A stretch of 36,717 nt of DNA, from assembly GCA_011525665.1 (NCBI GenBank), contig WYAU01000086.1:1-36717 (forward strand). Reading direction: 5' to 3'. Positions 8,854-16,745 of the stretch are shown in pieces. Made by a program: the position numbers and the translations under genes. A model generated the notes under the pieces. That model made no database searches, had not been told where the DNA came from, and saw only the letters and a program-made list of their open reading frames with translations. Source of the DNA: Candidatus Brocadia sp. (lineage in GTDB: Bacteria; Planctomycetota; Brocadiia; Brocadiales; Brocadiaceae). The first letter of the stretch is position 1. Every line of letters begins with the position of its first letter.

Positions 8854-8989
8854 GCGGGTTTTGGGTTTCGAACATTAATTGTTATAATTTTGCAGAAAGG
8901 AGAAATGACGAAAGTACTTTAATTGCGCTAATTTACCATAATTCTTTAATACCTTTAATGAACATATTCATGGGAAAAGGAGAGCAATC

Positions 8990-9178
8990 ATGCGAGCAAA
9001 AGTAGATCCTGATATATGCACTGGCTGTGAACTTTGTGTCCAAACGTGTCCTGAAATCTTTTCTATGCAAGGCGATGTGGCTGTAGCTAAAAATATTGAC
9101 GTGCCTTCAGAGAATGAAGATGCGTGCAGACAGGCAGCTGAGGAGTGCCCTGTAGAAGCAATTATTATTGAAGAATAG
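8990..9178 (+). CDS. Single-cluster [4Fe-4S] ferredoxin
   Basis: 62 residues, an electron carrier of the cytoplasm. Cluster ligands are C10, C13 and C16 (CTGCELC) plus C53 before PVEAI. C20 and C46 sit where single-cluster ferredoxins such as that of Thermotoga maritima form a disulfide. The acidic composition and length match that family. A strong AAAGGAG ribosome site precedes the ATG. The gene stands alone behind tldE (136 bases) and ends in a strong terminator, so its redox partner cannot be inferred from the neighbourhood. Confidence 0.93.
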   Translation: MRAKVDPDICTGCELCVQTCPEIFSMQGDVAVAKNIDVPSENEDACRQAAEECPVEAIIIEE

Positions 9179-9193
9179 AAAACAGTTAAAAAC

Positions 9194-9234
9194 AAAAGAC
9201 CTTAAATATCAAAAACCGATATTTAAGGTCTTTT
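9194..9234. terminator. Bidirectional terminator between ferredoxin and rpmH
   Basis: Seventeen-base perfect arms (9194-9210 and 9218-9234, core AGACCTTAAATATC) with a 7-base loop. An A-run on the left and a T-run on the right make it work in both directions. It ends the ferredoxin transcript and the convergent rpmH transcript. Confidence 0.9.
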
Positions 9235-9245
9235 TATTCCTGCTG

Positions 9246-9383
9246 CTAAACATCGAGGAGTGGCCTCCTGCCAATCCTTCTCCTCCTCTTCAAGATTGCA
9301 CGTCCACCCTTGGTTCTCATCCGCTTTCGAAAACCACACATCCTTTTGTGTTTTATAGAACTCTTTCTGATGTTTATCTTCAT
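9246..9383 (-). CDS. rpmH: 50S ribosomal protein L34
   Basis: 45 residues, extremely basic. The sequence contains KHKRMCGFRKRMRTKGG and KRRRRIGRRPL, which align with the invariant L34 pattern (KRKRTHGFRARMKTKSGR followed by LKRRRAKGR). The ATG at 9383 has a GGGGAGG ribosome site 7-8 bases upstream. A TTGACA-type promoter and the terminator at 9194-9234 frame the gene. It is too short for a usual ORF length cutoff and is overlapped by a longer, meaningless frame (9223-9414). The N-terminus (MKINIRKSSI) departs from the usual MKRTYQPS form. In most bacteria rpmH is followed by rnpA and yidC. Here it stands alone, convergent with the ferredoxin. Confidence 0.93.
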   Translation of the reverse strand: MKINIRKSSIKHKRMCGFRKRMRTKGGRAILKRRRRIGRRPLLDV

Positions 9384-9439
9384 AACCCCATACCTCCCCA
9401 AAATTTTTAGTCAAAAACGCAGAGATGCATAATCTATTT

Positions 9440-9469
9440 AAAATATCATATCTGATAATTTATTGTCAA
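9440..9469 (-). promoter_or_regulatory. Putative rpmH promoter
   Basis: On the minus strand TTGACA (9464-9469) is followed 18 bases later by TATTTT (9440-9445). Transcription would start near 9433, about 50 bases before the L34 ATG. Confidence 0.5.
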
Positions 9470-9546
9470 GATATTTTACAGATCGGCGGATCTTAATTCC
9501 CTGCTTGTATACTTAAATTTAGAATTCTAAAAGTGTTAAAATCGTA

Positions 9547-9575
9547 TTGACATTAATCTTTTGAATTGATAATAT
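9547..9575 (+). promoter_or_regulatory. Near-consensus sigma-70 promoter for the HU gene
   Basis: TTGACA (9547-9552) and TAATAT (9570-9575) are separated by exactly 17 bases. The predicted start near 9582 gives a leader of about 170 bases before the HU ATG. The region between this and the divergent rpmH promoter holds no gene. Confidence 0.7.
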
Positions 9576-9754
9576 GTCCGCAGTTTTTCATAAATATCAT
9601 GCCTTGTTGAAATTAGTTAAGACGAGGAAATAGTTGTTCCCTAATCTCATACTCTAGGGAGAGGGAGGTGATATTTCTCAAAATCCATTCCCATGAATAT
9701 TTTTATCAATATATCGCTTCCACATATCTATCGTTTGAAAAAAGGAGAATTGTA

Positions 9755-10072
9755 ATGCAAACAACGACAAAAAGGGACCTCTGTGAAAAGATTGCGAGAA
9801 GGACTGATAATACCCATATGATCGTAAAAAAAACCATCCAAATGTTTTTAGATGAAATCATTGCAGAGCTTGCACAAGGCAATCGCATCGAACTGCGCGA
9901 TTTCGGAGTTTTTGAAATACGCCAGCGCGCCGCCAGAAAAGCAAGGAATCCAAGGACCGGAGAAGTGGCCTTTGTGCCCGCGAAAAACGTTGTAGTATTT
10001 AAAGTAGGTAAATTGATGAGGGAAAAGGTTGGCAACGCGACACCGACACAAGAGACTGCCCAGGAAATGTAA
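9755..10072 (+). CDS. HU/IHF family DNA-binding protein
   Basis: 105 residues from the ATG at 9755, which has an AAAGGAG ribosome site. It is a nucleoid protein that bends DNA as a dimer. The N-terminal helices (KRDLCEKIARRTDNTHM) and the segment RIELRDFGVFEIRQRAARKARNPRTG-type beta arm are diagnostic, including the GxF and RNPxTG motifs. A short T/Q/E-rich tail (about 12 residues) extends beyond the usual end. The open frame reaches back to a GTG at 9668, but the extra residues are not HU-like. HU versus IHF subunit cannot be decided. The RseC-like gene follows after 18 bases. Confidence 0.93.
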   Translation: MQTTTKRDLCEKIARRTDNTHMIVKKTIQMFLDEIIAELAQGNRIELRDFGVFEIRQRAARKARNPRTGEVAFVPAKNVVVFKVGKLMREKVGNATPTQETAQEM

Positions 10073-10090
10073 AATTTTTATCAATACCGT

Positions 10091-10558
10091 ATGTTCAGAC
10101 AAAAAGAGATTATCGAAAAAGGAATTATAAAATATATCAATGGCAATCATGCAACTGTTGAAATAATAAGACCTGACTCACAGGCATGCAAAAGCTGTGG
10201 TGTTTGTATGGGCATAGAAAATAATCCGAATCTTTTAGAAGTCATTGCGTTTCCTGGCCTGCGTACAGGCCAGCAAGTGACGTTAAAAACAACCGGACAT
10301 TCCCCCTATAGAAGCATGACGCTTCTCCTCATATTGCCTATGGTAAGTTTATTCATTGGCATTTTACTCGGTCAGAGATTTCATGCTATCTGTCCGGCCT
10401 CGCAAAACATCAGAATGGTCGTCTGCGGGTTTTTTTTCTTTATATTGTCAATTATGGCTGTAAGCGTTTATGACAAAAAGACAAGAAACAAAAAATTCGC
10501 ACACCGAAAAATCCTATCCGTTGATACACAAAACAACTACGACCTGATTGCACAATAA
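10091..10558 (+). CDS. RseC/MucC family membrane protein (SoxR-reducing system type)
   Basis: 155 residues. An N-terminal cytoplasmic beta-rich part contains a cysteine cluster ACKSCGVC (about 33-40) typical of the RseC/MucC family. Two membrane helices follow at about 74-97 and 110-132, then a basic cytoplasmic tail. In Gammaproteobacteria RseC works with the Rsx/Rnf complex to keep SoxR reduced, and elsewhere the family often sits by rnf genes. No rnf gene is in this window, so the partner is unknown. It follows HU closely (18 bases) and precedes the kinase gene by 70 bases. Confidence 0.82.
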   Translation: MFRQKEIIEKGIIKYINGNHATVEIIRPDSQACKSCGVCMGIENNPNLLEVIAFPGLRTGQQVTLKTTGHSPYRSMTLLLILPMVSLFIGILLGQRFHAICPASQNIRMVVCGFFFFILSIMAVSVYDKKTRNKKFAHRKILSVDTQNNYDLIAQ

Positions 10559-10628
10559 GTCATTGGTTTTCGGGTAGGAATTTCTCTGGATTCTTTGTCT
10601 GTATAGGCGTTTTCATCAAAAACCGATT

Positions 10629-12479
10629 ATGGAAAACCGATTAGATACAGAGCAAACATCACCGGCGTCCAGCAACACACTGGCAGCATTCCAACGGCAA
10701 TCGTGTGACCTCTATATCGGGAAATTACTGGGAGAGAAATACGAAATACTCGAAAAAGTAGCCATTGGTGGCTGGAGCACTATTTACAAAGCGAAAAGAA
10801 GGCTCCTTTCCCTTGATGATATTGTTGCCATAAAAATATTACACATAAACCTTAGTGATAACCCCCACGATATTAAGAGATTTTATAATGAAGCTGCCAT
10901 GATCCGGGAATTACGCCATCCCAATGCCATCCACCTCTACGATTTTGACAGGGACGCAAACGGCACAATTTACATGGCCATGGAATTTATCCATGGTAAA
11001 AATTTGAAGGAAATTATAAAGAATAACGGTCCGTTTGACGTCGCAAGGATGCTGAATGTTATTTTTCAGGTCTGTGAGGTAATCTCAACTGCACATAAAC
11101 ACCCCGGGAAAATTATCCATCGAGACATTACCCCACAAAATATTATGCTGTCTAAAGCCGGAGAGTTAGAAGATTTTGTAAAAGTTTTGGATTTTGGAAT
11201 AGCGAAACTGCGAACCCATGACAATATATCCCTGACGGGAAGTATTGTCGGCACCCCCCTTTATATGGCACCCGAACAATGGCGGGGTGAATGTGATGAA
11301 AGGACAGATATATATTCCCTGGGAATAATCATGTATGAAATGCTGACGGGAGAGACGCCGTTTCGAGGGGATCAAATCACATTAATGAACAAGCACTTAC
11401 AGGAAAAGCCCCCGCCTTTCCGGAGATTTCATCATGATGTAAAGATCCCAAAATACCTTGAAAATATTATATTGTGTTGTTTAGAAAAAAACAGCGACAA
11501 GAGACCCCAGTCGATAGACGAACTCAAATCATTGTTGTTACAGAAAAAAAAATGTAGTACCGCATTACACCTTGCGCATCACTCCAAAAACCGTTTATTT
11601 ATTATAATTCCCGCCTTTCTGTCAATTCCCCTGGCGCTTTACATATTTCTTTTCCCGAAAGAACACCCGAAAACTACCGCTGTTCTCCACAACGATGTTT
11701 CCTCTAATGTCCCCAGAGAAACAGACAGGCCTCAAAAAAGTACTATTGCGAAAAAAAAGGGGAAGCGGGATAATAATTCAGATATATTTTTAGGTGAAGA
11801 GCCATATGAACATAAGAGGCCGGAGGATGGTGTGAGGGATACAATAACAATCAGGACTCCACATTCCATTCATGCAGGGAATTTGGGTCATATTGCCGAT
11901 GAAAAGAAAACGACGCGTTATAAATATCCAGATACCGTTGTTGACAATATTAAAAGATATGCCATTAATAACACTACGGAAGAGGCGACAAAAGATGAGG
12001 AACCGCAGGAAACGGTAAAAAGAGAAATACAAAGGTGGCTGCAGGAGTACAAAAAGGCATGGGAAAAAGGGGATATTGAGTCGTTAAAAGAGATTGGGCA
12101 TATATCTTCCGAAAAAGAAGAAAACAAACTCCGGCAGCACTACCAGTATGTACGCGATGTAAAAGTTTCCCTCCACAATGAAGTAATTGAGACAACCAAT
12201 GATTACAGCCAGGCAACCGTTAGCTTTGACAGGACGGATGAGTGGACGGATGAACGCGGCAACCGGCACAAAAGAGTTTTGCCCAGAATAACCAAAATCC
12301 TTTGTAAAGAAAATAATGCCTGGAAGATTACCAAAAAGGCCGAGGGCTTGGCAAAGCAAACCCCGATATATAGGAACATTTTGGATAATATTACCACAAA
12401 ATATGATAATTTACGGAATAACGTTACCATAACGTATGACCGTTTGCGGGAACAAATCAATAGCCGTTTTACAAAATAA
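10629..12479 (+). CDS. Membrane-bound Ser/Thr protein kinase with extracytoplasmic NTF2-like domain
   Basis: 616 residues. A Hanks-type kinase domain spans about 38-305. It has glycine-rich loop AIGGWSTIYKA, Lys69 (VAIK), Glu88, catalytic HRDITPQN (Asp166), DFG at 188-190 and APEQWRG. All catalytic residues are present, so it should be active. One membrane helix (322-342) follows. The outside part has a charged linker and then a domain at about 460-575 (QRWLQEYKKAWEKGDIESL onward) resembling the NTF2-like/SnoaL fold. The arrangement suggests sensing of an external ligand and cytoplasmic phosphorylation. The next gene encodes an exported protein with two predicted domains that could be the partner, which is inference. 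Confidence 0.88.
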   Translation: MENRLDTEQTSPASSNTLAAFQRQSCDLYIGKLLGEKYEILEKVAIGGWSTIYKAKRRLLSLDDIVAIKILHINLSDNPHDIKRFYNEAAMIRELRHPNAIHLYDFDRDANGTIYMAMEFIHGKNLKEIIKNNGPFDVARMLNVIFQVCEVISTAHKHPGKIIHRDITPQNIMLSKAGELEDFVKVLDFGIAKLRTHDNISLTGSIVGTPLYMAPEQWRGECDERTDIYSLGIIMYEMLTGETPFRGDQITLMNKHLQEKPPPFRRFHHDVKIPKYLENIILCCLEKNSDKRPQSIDELKSLLLQKKKCSTALHLAHHSKNRLFIIIPAFLSIPLALYIFLFPKEHPKTTAVLHNDVSSNVPRETDRPQKSTIAKKKGKRDNNSDIFLGEEPYEHKRPEDGVRDTITIRTPHSIHAGNLGHIADEKKTTRYKYPDTVVDNIKRYAINNTTEEATKDEEPQETVKREIQRWLQEYKKAWEKGDIESLKEIGHISSEKEENKLRQHYQYVRDVKVSLHNEVIETTNDYSQATVSFDRTDEWTDERGNRHKRVLPRITKILCKENNAWKITKKAEGLAKQTPIYRNILDNITTKYDNLRNNVTITYDRLREQINSRFTK

Positions 12480-12496
12480 AACGAGTCGGTGTTTTC

Positions 12497-13342
12497 ATGG
12501 CGTATAGATATTTTATTCTCCTTGTACCATTCATTTTTCTTCTTATATGTTGCCATACTACCTTTTCGGATAGTATGAGCATTCGTCCTGATTCGCTTGT
12601 GCTGGACATCCAGGACCATGGCGTTATTACGGTGGAAATTCTCAGTAGTCAGGGAAATCCTCTGAATGGCATTATGGTTGTCGCAAAAAGTGACAAGGAA
12701 ATTGTTGCCACAGTTACACCAAATACAGTATCGACAAACTCACAAGGACAACAATCCTTTACGATTAGCGGCATATCCAACGGAATTGCGACAATAACTT
12801 TTATCGCAAATACTTTGTCAAATTCCATACCTCTTACCGTTGTTTCAAATATCGCACCTTGTGCAAAAGCTTCCAGCAGTGGTGGCGGTGTAAGCAACTT
12901 CGGTCCGAAAATGATGAACGACGGCAAAGGAAAGGATGATTGCACGTACCATTGGATAAGGACACGAAATGATGTGGGACAGAAGAAGAATGCCTGGATT
13001 CGGCTTGATTGGAATAAAGCGGTGACTCTCACGAGGATGACTATCCAGACAACGGATTGTAATGAAAGTTGCGGTGAAGATTCAGACGACCCCCTCTATA
13101 TAGATTCGGGCAGAAACCTCGGCAACGGGTTGGTGCAATATTTACATGCAGACGCAATCACGTGGATTACCGATGATGCGTTTGTAAAAGAAATAGGGGA
13201 CGTCGAATATTCGTTCACAAAACCCATAACCACCAAAGCCGTCCGTATCAGAAAAATTTCTCCTTCCGTCGCATGCAAGGGACAGCAATCCAACCCCGTT
13301 GTTTTTGAATGGAAAGCTTACGGAACACCCGCCTGTAAATAA
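12497..13342 (+). CDS. Exported protein with Ig-like (invasin-type) and discoidin-like domains
   Basis: 281 residues. An N-terminal hydrophobic signal ends at CC (18-19) and may be a lipoprotein signal, although the lipobox is not standard. Residues about 25-118 form a bacterial Ig-like domain: VEILSSQGNPLNGIMVVAKS, then TNSQGQQSFTISG, the invasin/Big_1 pattern. Residues about 122-281 look like a galactose-binding or discoidin-like beta sandwich, with WIRLDWNKAVTLTRMTIQTT and KAVRIRKISP, and contain several cysteines likely paired outside the cell. Surface or periplasmic binding role. It begins 17 bases after the kinase gene and is probably co-transcribed with it. Confidence 0.7.
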   Translation: MAYRYFILLVPFIFLLICCHTTFSDSMSIRPDSLVLDIQDHGVITVEILSSQGNPLNGIMVVAKSDKEIVATVTPNTVSTNSQGQQSFTISGISNGIATITFIANTLSNSIPLTVVSNIAPCAKASSSGGGVSNFGPKMMNDGKGKDDCTYHWIRTRNDVGQKKNAWIRLDWNKAVTLTRMTIQTTDCNESCGEDSDDPLYIDSGRNLGNGLVQYLHADAITWITDDAFVKEIGDVEYSFTKPITTKAVRIRKISPSVACKGQQSNPVVFEWKAYGTPACK

Positions 13343-13387
13343 GCATTTCCAGATGGATGATTTCCAAACAACTTCGTGCAAGCTCAT

Positions 13388-13412
13388 CACGGACAAACTC
13401 CGTTTGTCCGTG
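13388..13412. repeat. Perfect GGACAAAC hairpin
   Basis: Eleven-base perfect arms (13388-13398 and 13402-13412, core GGACAAAC/GTTTGTCC) with a TCC loop. It lies between the Ig-like gene and the barrel gene. No T-run follows directly. A related but imperfect element occurs at 18093-18111, so it is probably a small dispersed hairpin. Confidence 0.55.
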
Positions 13413-13524
13413 CCACCCTGTTACTTATTTCTTTTCCAAAAACTTTGTTGACTTTTCACGGGCAATAACTAAGTATTATAGGTATTCGTCCTGTATTCAT
13501 AGTATTTTGGATACACCATATTTC

Positions 13525-14745
13525 ATGCAAACAAGATCCCTATTCATAATACTTGCCACGCTATTCATAGTTGCCTGTTTTACGCCTATCGGTTTAGCCA
13601 AAGGACTATCAGACTTAATAACAACGTTATATGGTGGAAACGGTATTCCTGTGACAAAGGTTTTTGAAAAGGAAAGGGATACGGGTGGGGTAGACGTAGT
13701 TACAACCGTCCAGGTGCCATTAGATTCCATTTTTGAAATTCAGAATCTCAATTTAGTGTTAAATAGCGAAAAAGGAGAGTTTCCCGTAAGTTCAACAAGC
13801 GGTGGCTTTACCTTTCAGTACGATAGCGAACTAGAGGTATTTACAAGGACGACAGATAGCCTTGGACCTATTTTTGCCGAAAGGGCTCCTACCCTCGGAA
13901 AAGGAAAGTTAAATTTCGGTTTTTCTTATACGTATATTGACTTTTCTACATTAGAAGGAAAGGATCTGGACGATCTGAAGACAACCGTGCTGTTGGATGA
14001 AAAGCAAAAAGATAAAAATTTACTTCAGTTGGACTTTGACGTTGATGTGGAAAGTAATTTATTTTCTTTTTACGGTACCTATGGAATAACGGACCGATGG
14101 GACGTCTCCATACTCATCCCTGTGATGCAGATACAGGTCGACGCCAGGAGTACTGCAAAGATAATAAACCGGACACGGGAAAAAGGGGTAACGGGTAAAA
14201 CCCTGGGTTATAGTCTTGACTCCGGAGAAACAATGAGTGATGCAGTTTCCGGCGCCTCCACAGGGCTTGGGGATATTTTCCTGAGAAGCAAGTTTAATCT
14301 GGTTACATCAGCGTGGATAGATTTTTCTACTGCGCTCGATGTGAAGCTGCCGACTGGGGATGAAGACGAACTTTTAGGAACAGGGAGAACCAGCATAAAA
14401 CCATTCCTCGTATTTTCAAAAAACATTAGCCATTTTACACCGCATTTCAACTTAGGGTATGAGTTCAATAGTGGAACTGAAGGGCACGATAGAATCGTGT
14501 ACACCACCGGCACTGATTATGCATTTAGCAGGGGAGATAATCATTTTTCTGTCGCCGTAGATATTATTGGCCGTCATAAAACAGAGGAATCAGATATCGG
14601 CAATAATATCGTAGATTTTTCAACGGGATTTAAGTGGAGTCCACGTATGGGAATGCTTGTTTTTTTTAATATACAAACTCCCCTTAATGATGACGGCCTG
14701 AGAGCCGATTGGATCCCCACGGTAGGATACGAGTTGAATTTTTGA
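13525..14745 (+). CDS. Outer-membrane beta-barrel protein (phenol MetA pathway/transporter-like)
   Basis: 406 residues from the ATG at 13525, which begins a clear signal peptide (about 1-25, ending GLAKG). The remainder alternates short beta strands typical of the PF13557-type porin-like family: LNFGFSYTYIDFSTLEG, DRWDVSILIPVMQIQVDA, GLGDIFLRSKFNLV, DVKLPTGDEDELLGTG, and a last strand ending in an aromatic residue (GYELNF). The name 'phenol degradation' is historical. The likely role is an outer-membrane channel, substrate unknown. The open frame extends upstream to 13357, but that part is unlike a signal peptide. Confidence 0.78.
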   Translation: MQTRSLFIILATLFIVACFTPIGLAKGLSDLITTLYGGNGIPVTKVFEKERDTGGVDVVTTVQVPLDSIFEIQNLNLVLNSEKGEFPVSSTSGGFTFQYDSELEVFTRTTDSLGPIFAERAPTLGKGKLNFGFSYTYIDFSTLEGKDLDDLKTTVLLDEKQKDKNLLQLDFDVDVESNLFSFYGTYGITDRWDVSILIPVMQIQVDARSTAKIINRTREKGVTGKTLGYSLDSGETMSDAVSGASTGLGDIFLRSKFNLVTSAWIDFSTALDVKLPTGDEDELLGTGRTSIKPFLVFSKNISHFTPHFNLGYEFNSGTEGHDRIVYTTGTDYAFSRGDNHFSVAVDIIGRHKTEESDIGNNIVDFSTGFKWSPRMGMLVFFNIQTPLNDDGLRADWIPTVGYELNF

Positions 14746-14757
14746 AAGACCGGGGGG

Positions 14758-15567
14758 TTATTTATCGCAACTCATTAGTTGATTAAGTTTAGACAGGGCC
14801 TTTTTCTCAATCTTCCTAACCCACTCCCGGCTGATATTGAGTTTTCTGCTGACTTCGCGGAGTGTCATGGGCTCTATATCGTCGAACCCATATCTCATTT
14901 TCAGTACCCTCGCCTCCCTTTGATCAATTATCTTAAGCAATCTTCTCACTTCTTTTCTGTCGTGCAATTCAATCAGCTCGTCTTCGGGCATTTTCACATT
15001 TTCATCAGGAATACACTCGCCGAGTTCCATCGAAACATCTTTCTGTAAATCAACCTCGTTTAAAGTAAAGGTATGTCGTACAGCCCTTTCTATCCACCGT
15101 GCCTGTTTCACATCAACATTTAACCCTTGCGCAATTTCATCCCGATCGGGTAATCTCCGGAGGGTATTCGTCAACTTCGATGACATTCTCTTCCACCGGG
15201 AAACCCTTTCCGCCATATAAATGGGAATGTGTACGGTTTTTGAATTATTAATCAAAGCGCGTTGAATAGTCCACTTTATCCACCACGAAGCATATTTGCC
15301 AAACCGTTGTCCCAGCGTGTAGTCAAATCTTTCTACCGCACGGATAAGCCCGATATTTCCTTCACTAACCAGGTCAAGGAGAGGTGTTCCAAAGTAGATG
15401 AACCGTCTGGCAACCTTTATTACCAATGGGAGATACGCCGTCACGATAGCCTCTCGTGCCTTCGCATCTCCTCTTGCAACCTTTTCAAACAACCTTCTTT
15501 CTTCTTCCGGTAAAAGGGGAGAGATTTTTTTTAAATCTTTTACGTAAGCCTGAAATGCAAATTCCAT
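14758..15567 (-). CDS. RNA polymerase sigma factor, sigma-70 family (RpoD-like, short)
   Basis: 269 residues from the ATG at 15567, which has a strong AAGGAGG ribosome site. Region 2 is complete, with DLVSEGNIGLIRAVERFD and the DNA-melting segment KYASWWIKWTIQRAL. Region 3 (MSSKLTNTLRRLPDRDEIA) and region 4 (LKMRYGFDDIEPMTLREV, then ISREWVRKIEKKALSKL) follow. Region 1.1 is missing and region 1.2 is short, so this is a group 2/3 alternative sigma rather than the main housekeeping factor. It is convergent with the barrel gene, leaving 12 bases between the stops. No anti-sigma gene is adjacent. Confidence 0.92.
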   Translation of the reverse strand: MEFAFQAYVKDLKKISPLLPEEERRLFEKVARGDAKAREAIVTAYLPLVIKVARRFIYFGTPLLDLVSEGNIGLIRAVERFDYTLGQRFGKYASWWIKWTIQRALINNSKTVHIPIYMAERVSRWKRMSSKLTNTLRRLPDRDEIAQGLNVDVKQARWIERAVRHTFTLNEVDLQKDVSMELGECIPDENVKMPEDELIELHDRKEVRRLLKIIDQREARVLKMRYGFDDIEPMTLREVSRKLNISREWVRKIEKKALSKLNQLMSCDK

Positions 15568-16110
15568 GCGTTTTCCTCCTTCATTTTTTTCCAATCCGCC
15601 TGGGATTATATCCCCTGACCATCCAGTAAAAATATGCACCTGCAGCAGGCAGAATAAGCGGAAATGCGACCCGTCCCGTTTAATGAATAACCAATATTGA
15701 TTTGATACCTGTGACGGGTATTTCGCAGATGGTATGCCAGTATATTTTTTTTAAAAGATATCCCCTTTATAAAAGTTATAACACCTTTTATTTACTTGTT
15801 TTATAAAAAATCACAACCGCTTTTATTCATTGAAATGTAAAGTGTAATGGACATAACCAATCGTGACATTTTTCAAAGAAGGATGGTTAAAATGCGATCA
15901 GATACCGGCAAAACCAGGGGAAAAGACTGTTACTTTTCGTAACATCTCAAATATGTGACGATTGTATGCAAAATCATAATCTTATGGTCTGATTAGTGCG
16001 TAGGTGTCTGAAAAAGGGGAATTGTATCTATGAGGAAGGATATATAATTCGAAGTATTTACTTATCAGTCTGATTCTATTATGCGATTTTTTCAATGAGG
16101 AAGATGTGTA
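15568..16110. other. Sigma-factor upstream region
   Basis: 543 bases without a supported gene. A TATAAT on the minus strand at 15605-15610, about 37 bases before the sigma ATG, is a possible -10 element with a weak -35. An ACCCGTC/GACGGGT inverted repeat (15669-15675, 15713-15719) and a TGTTAC/GTAACA palindrome (15928-15933, 15939-15944) could be regulatory. The rest shows nothing. Confidence 0.4.
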
Positions 16111-16638
16111 TTAACGCTTTTGCAGTGATTGTAACATCTTAAATATCTCTTCTGGTAAACTCTCTCTATTTTCATAATTTACCGTTATCAGTATGACGTC
16201 CTTGCGTTTTTTTATTTCCTCGGTAAAAACATCGCCATTTTCTTTTATAACGCAGATAAGGGATTTTTCACTATCGAGGATTTTACTTACCACTTCCCTG
16301 AATTTCCGTGAAAAGAGTTCCATTTTTCCGATTTCATCAAGAACAATAAGTGATTTGTGTTTCACCGCCCTCTCTAAAGCGGGTATGGCAACCCTCTCGA
16401 ACGAATCCAGGTCAACATGATACTTGCCAACTCTGTAATTGCTCTTGAAATCAACGTGGGCCAGAACGCCATCTTCTCCGTCCAGGGTGGCGATTCTGAA
16501 ACCCATACGCCTATCCAATTCACGAATTTCTTCTGTATAGAACCCCCCCGCATCCACTCCCAGCAAGGGGATGATCTTTTTAACTACCGATGTCTTCCCT
16601 ACACCAGGTTTTCCTGTCAGGAGAATATGCTTCTTCAT
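16111..16638 (-). CDS. THEP1-type nucleoside-triphosphatase
   Basis: 175 residues. P-loop NTPase of the THEP1 family (cancer-related NTPase in eukaryotes), found widely in archaea and thermophilic bacteria, which hydrolyses NTPs. Walker A is GKPGVGKTS at 9-17, and Walker B is LIVLDEIGKMELFS, with the family's DEIGKME signature. It also carries GGFYTEEIRE, another family landmark. The length matches the family. The ATG at 16638 lacks a strong ribosome site. It lies 107 bases downstream of the DJ-1 gene on the same strand and may share its transcript. The biological role is not known. Confidence 0.92.
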   Translation of the reverse strand: MKKHILLTGKPGVGKTSVVKKIIPLLGVDAGGFYTEEIRELDRRMGFRIATLDGEDGVLAHVDFKSNYRVGKYHVDLDSFERVAIPALERAVKHKSLIVLDEIGKMELFSRKFREVVSKILDSEKSLICVIKENGDVFTEEIKKRKDVILITVNYENRESLPEEIFKMLQSLQKR

Positions 16639-16745
16639 AATCTTTCATGATGCAAGGTTCTTTTAATGTATCCGTCGCTTCATCCTGACCTCCGGTTAAC
16701 TCACTTTTGGTCTGGGTTTGCATTTAAAGCGTCCGATTTACATTC

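Noticed and set aside
8905-8925. Tiny five-codon frame with a good ribosome site after tldE
   Set aside because: The product MTKVL is too short to support as a gene. It is possibly a chance AGGAG plus ATG.
9223-9414. 63-codon frame on the minus strand
   Set aside because: It has no ribosome site and runs in a shifted frame across rpmH, whose 45-residue product clearly matches L34.
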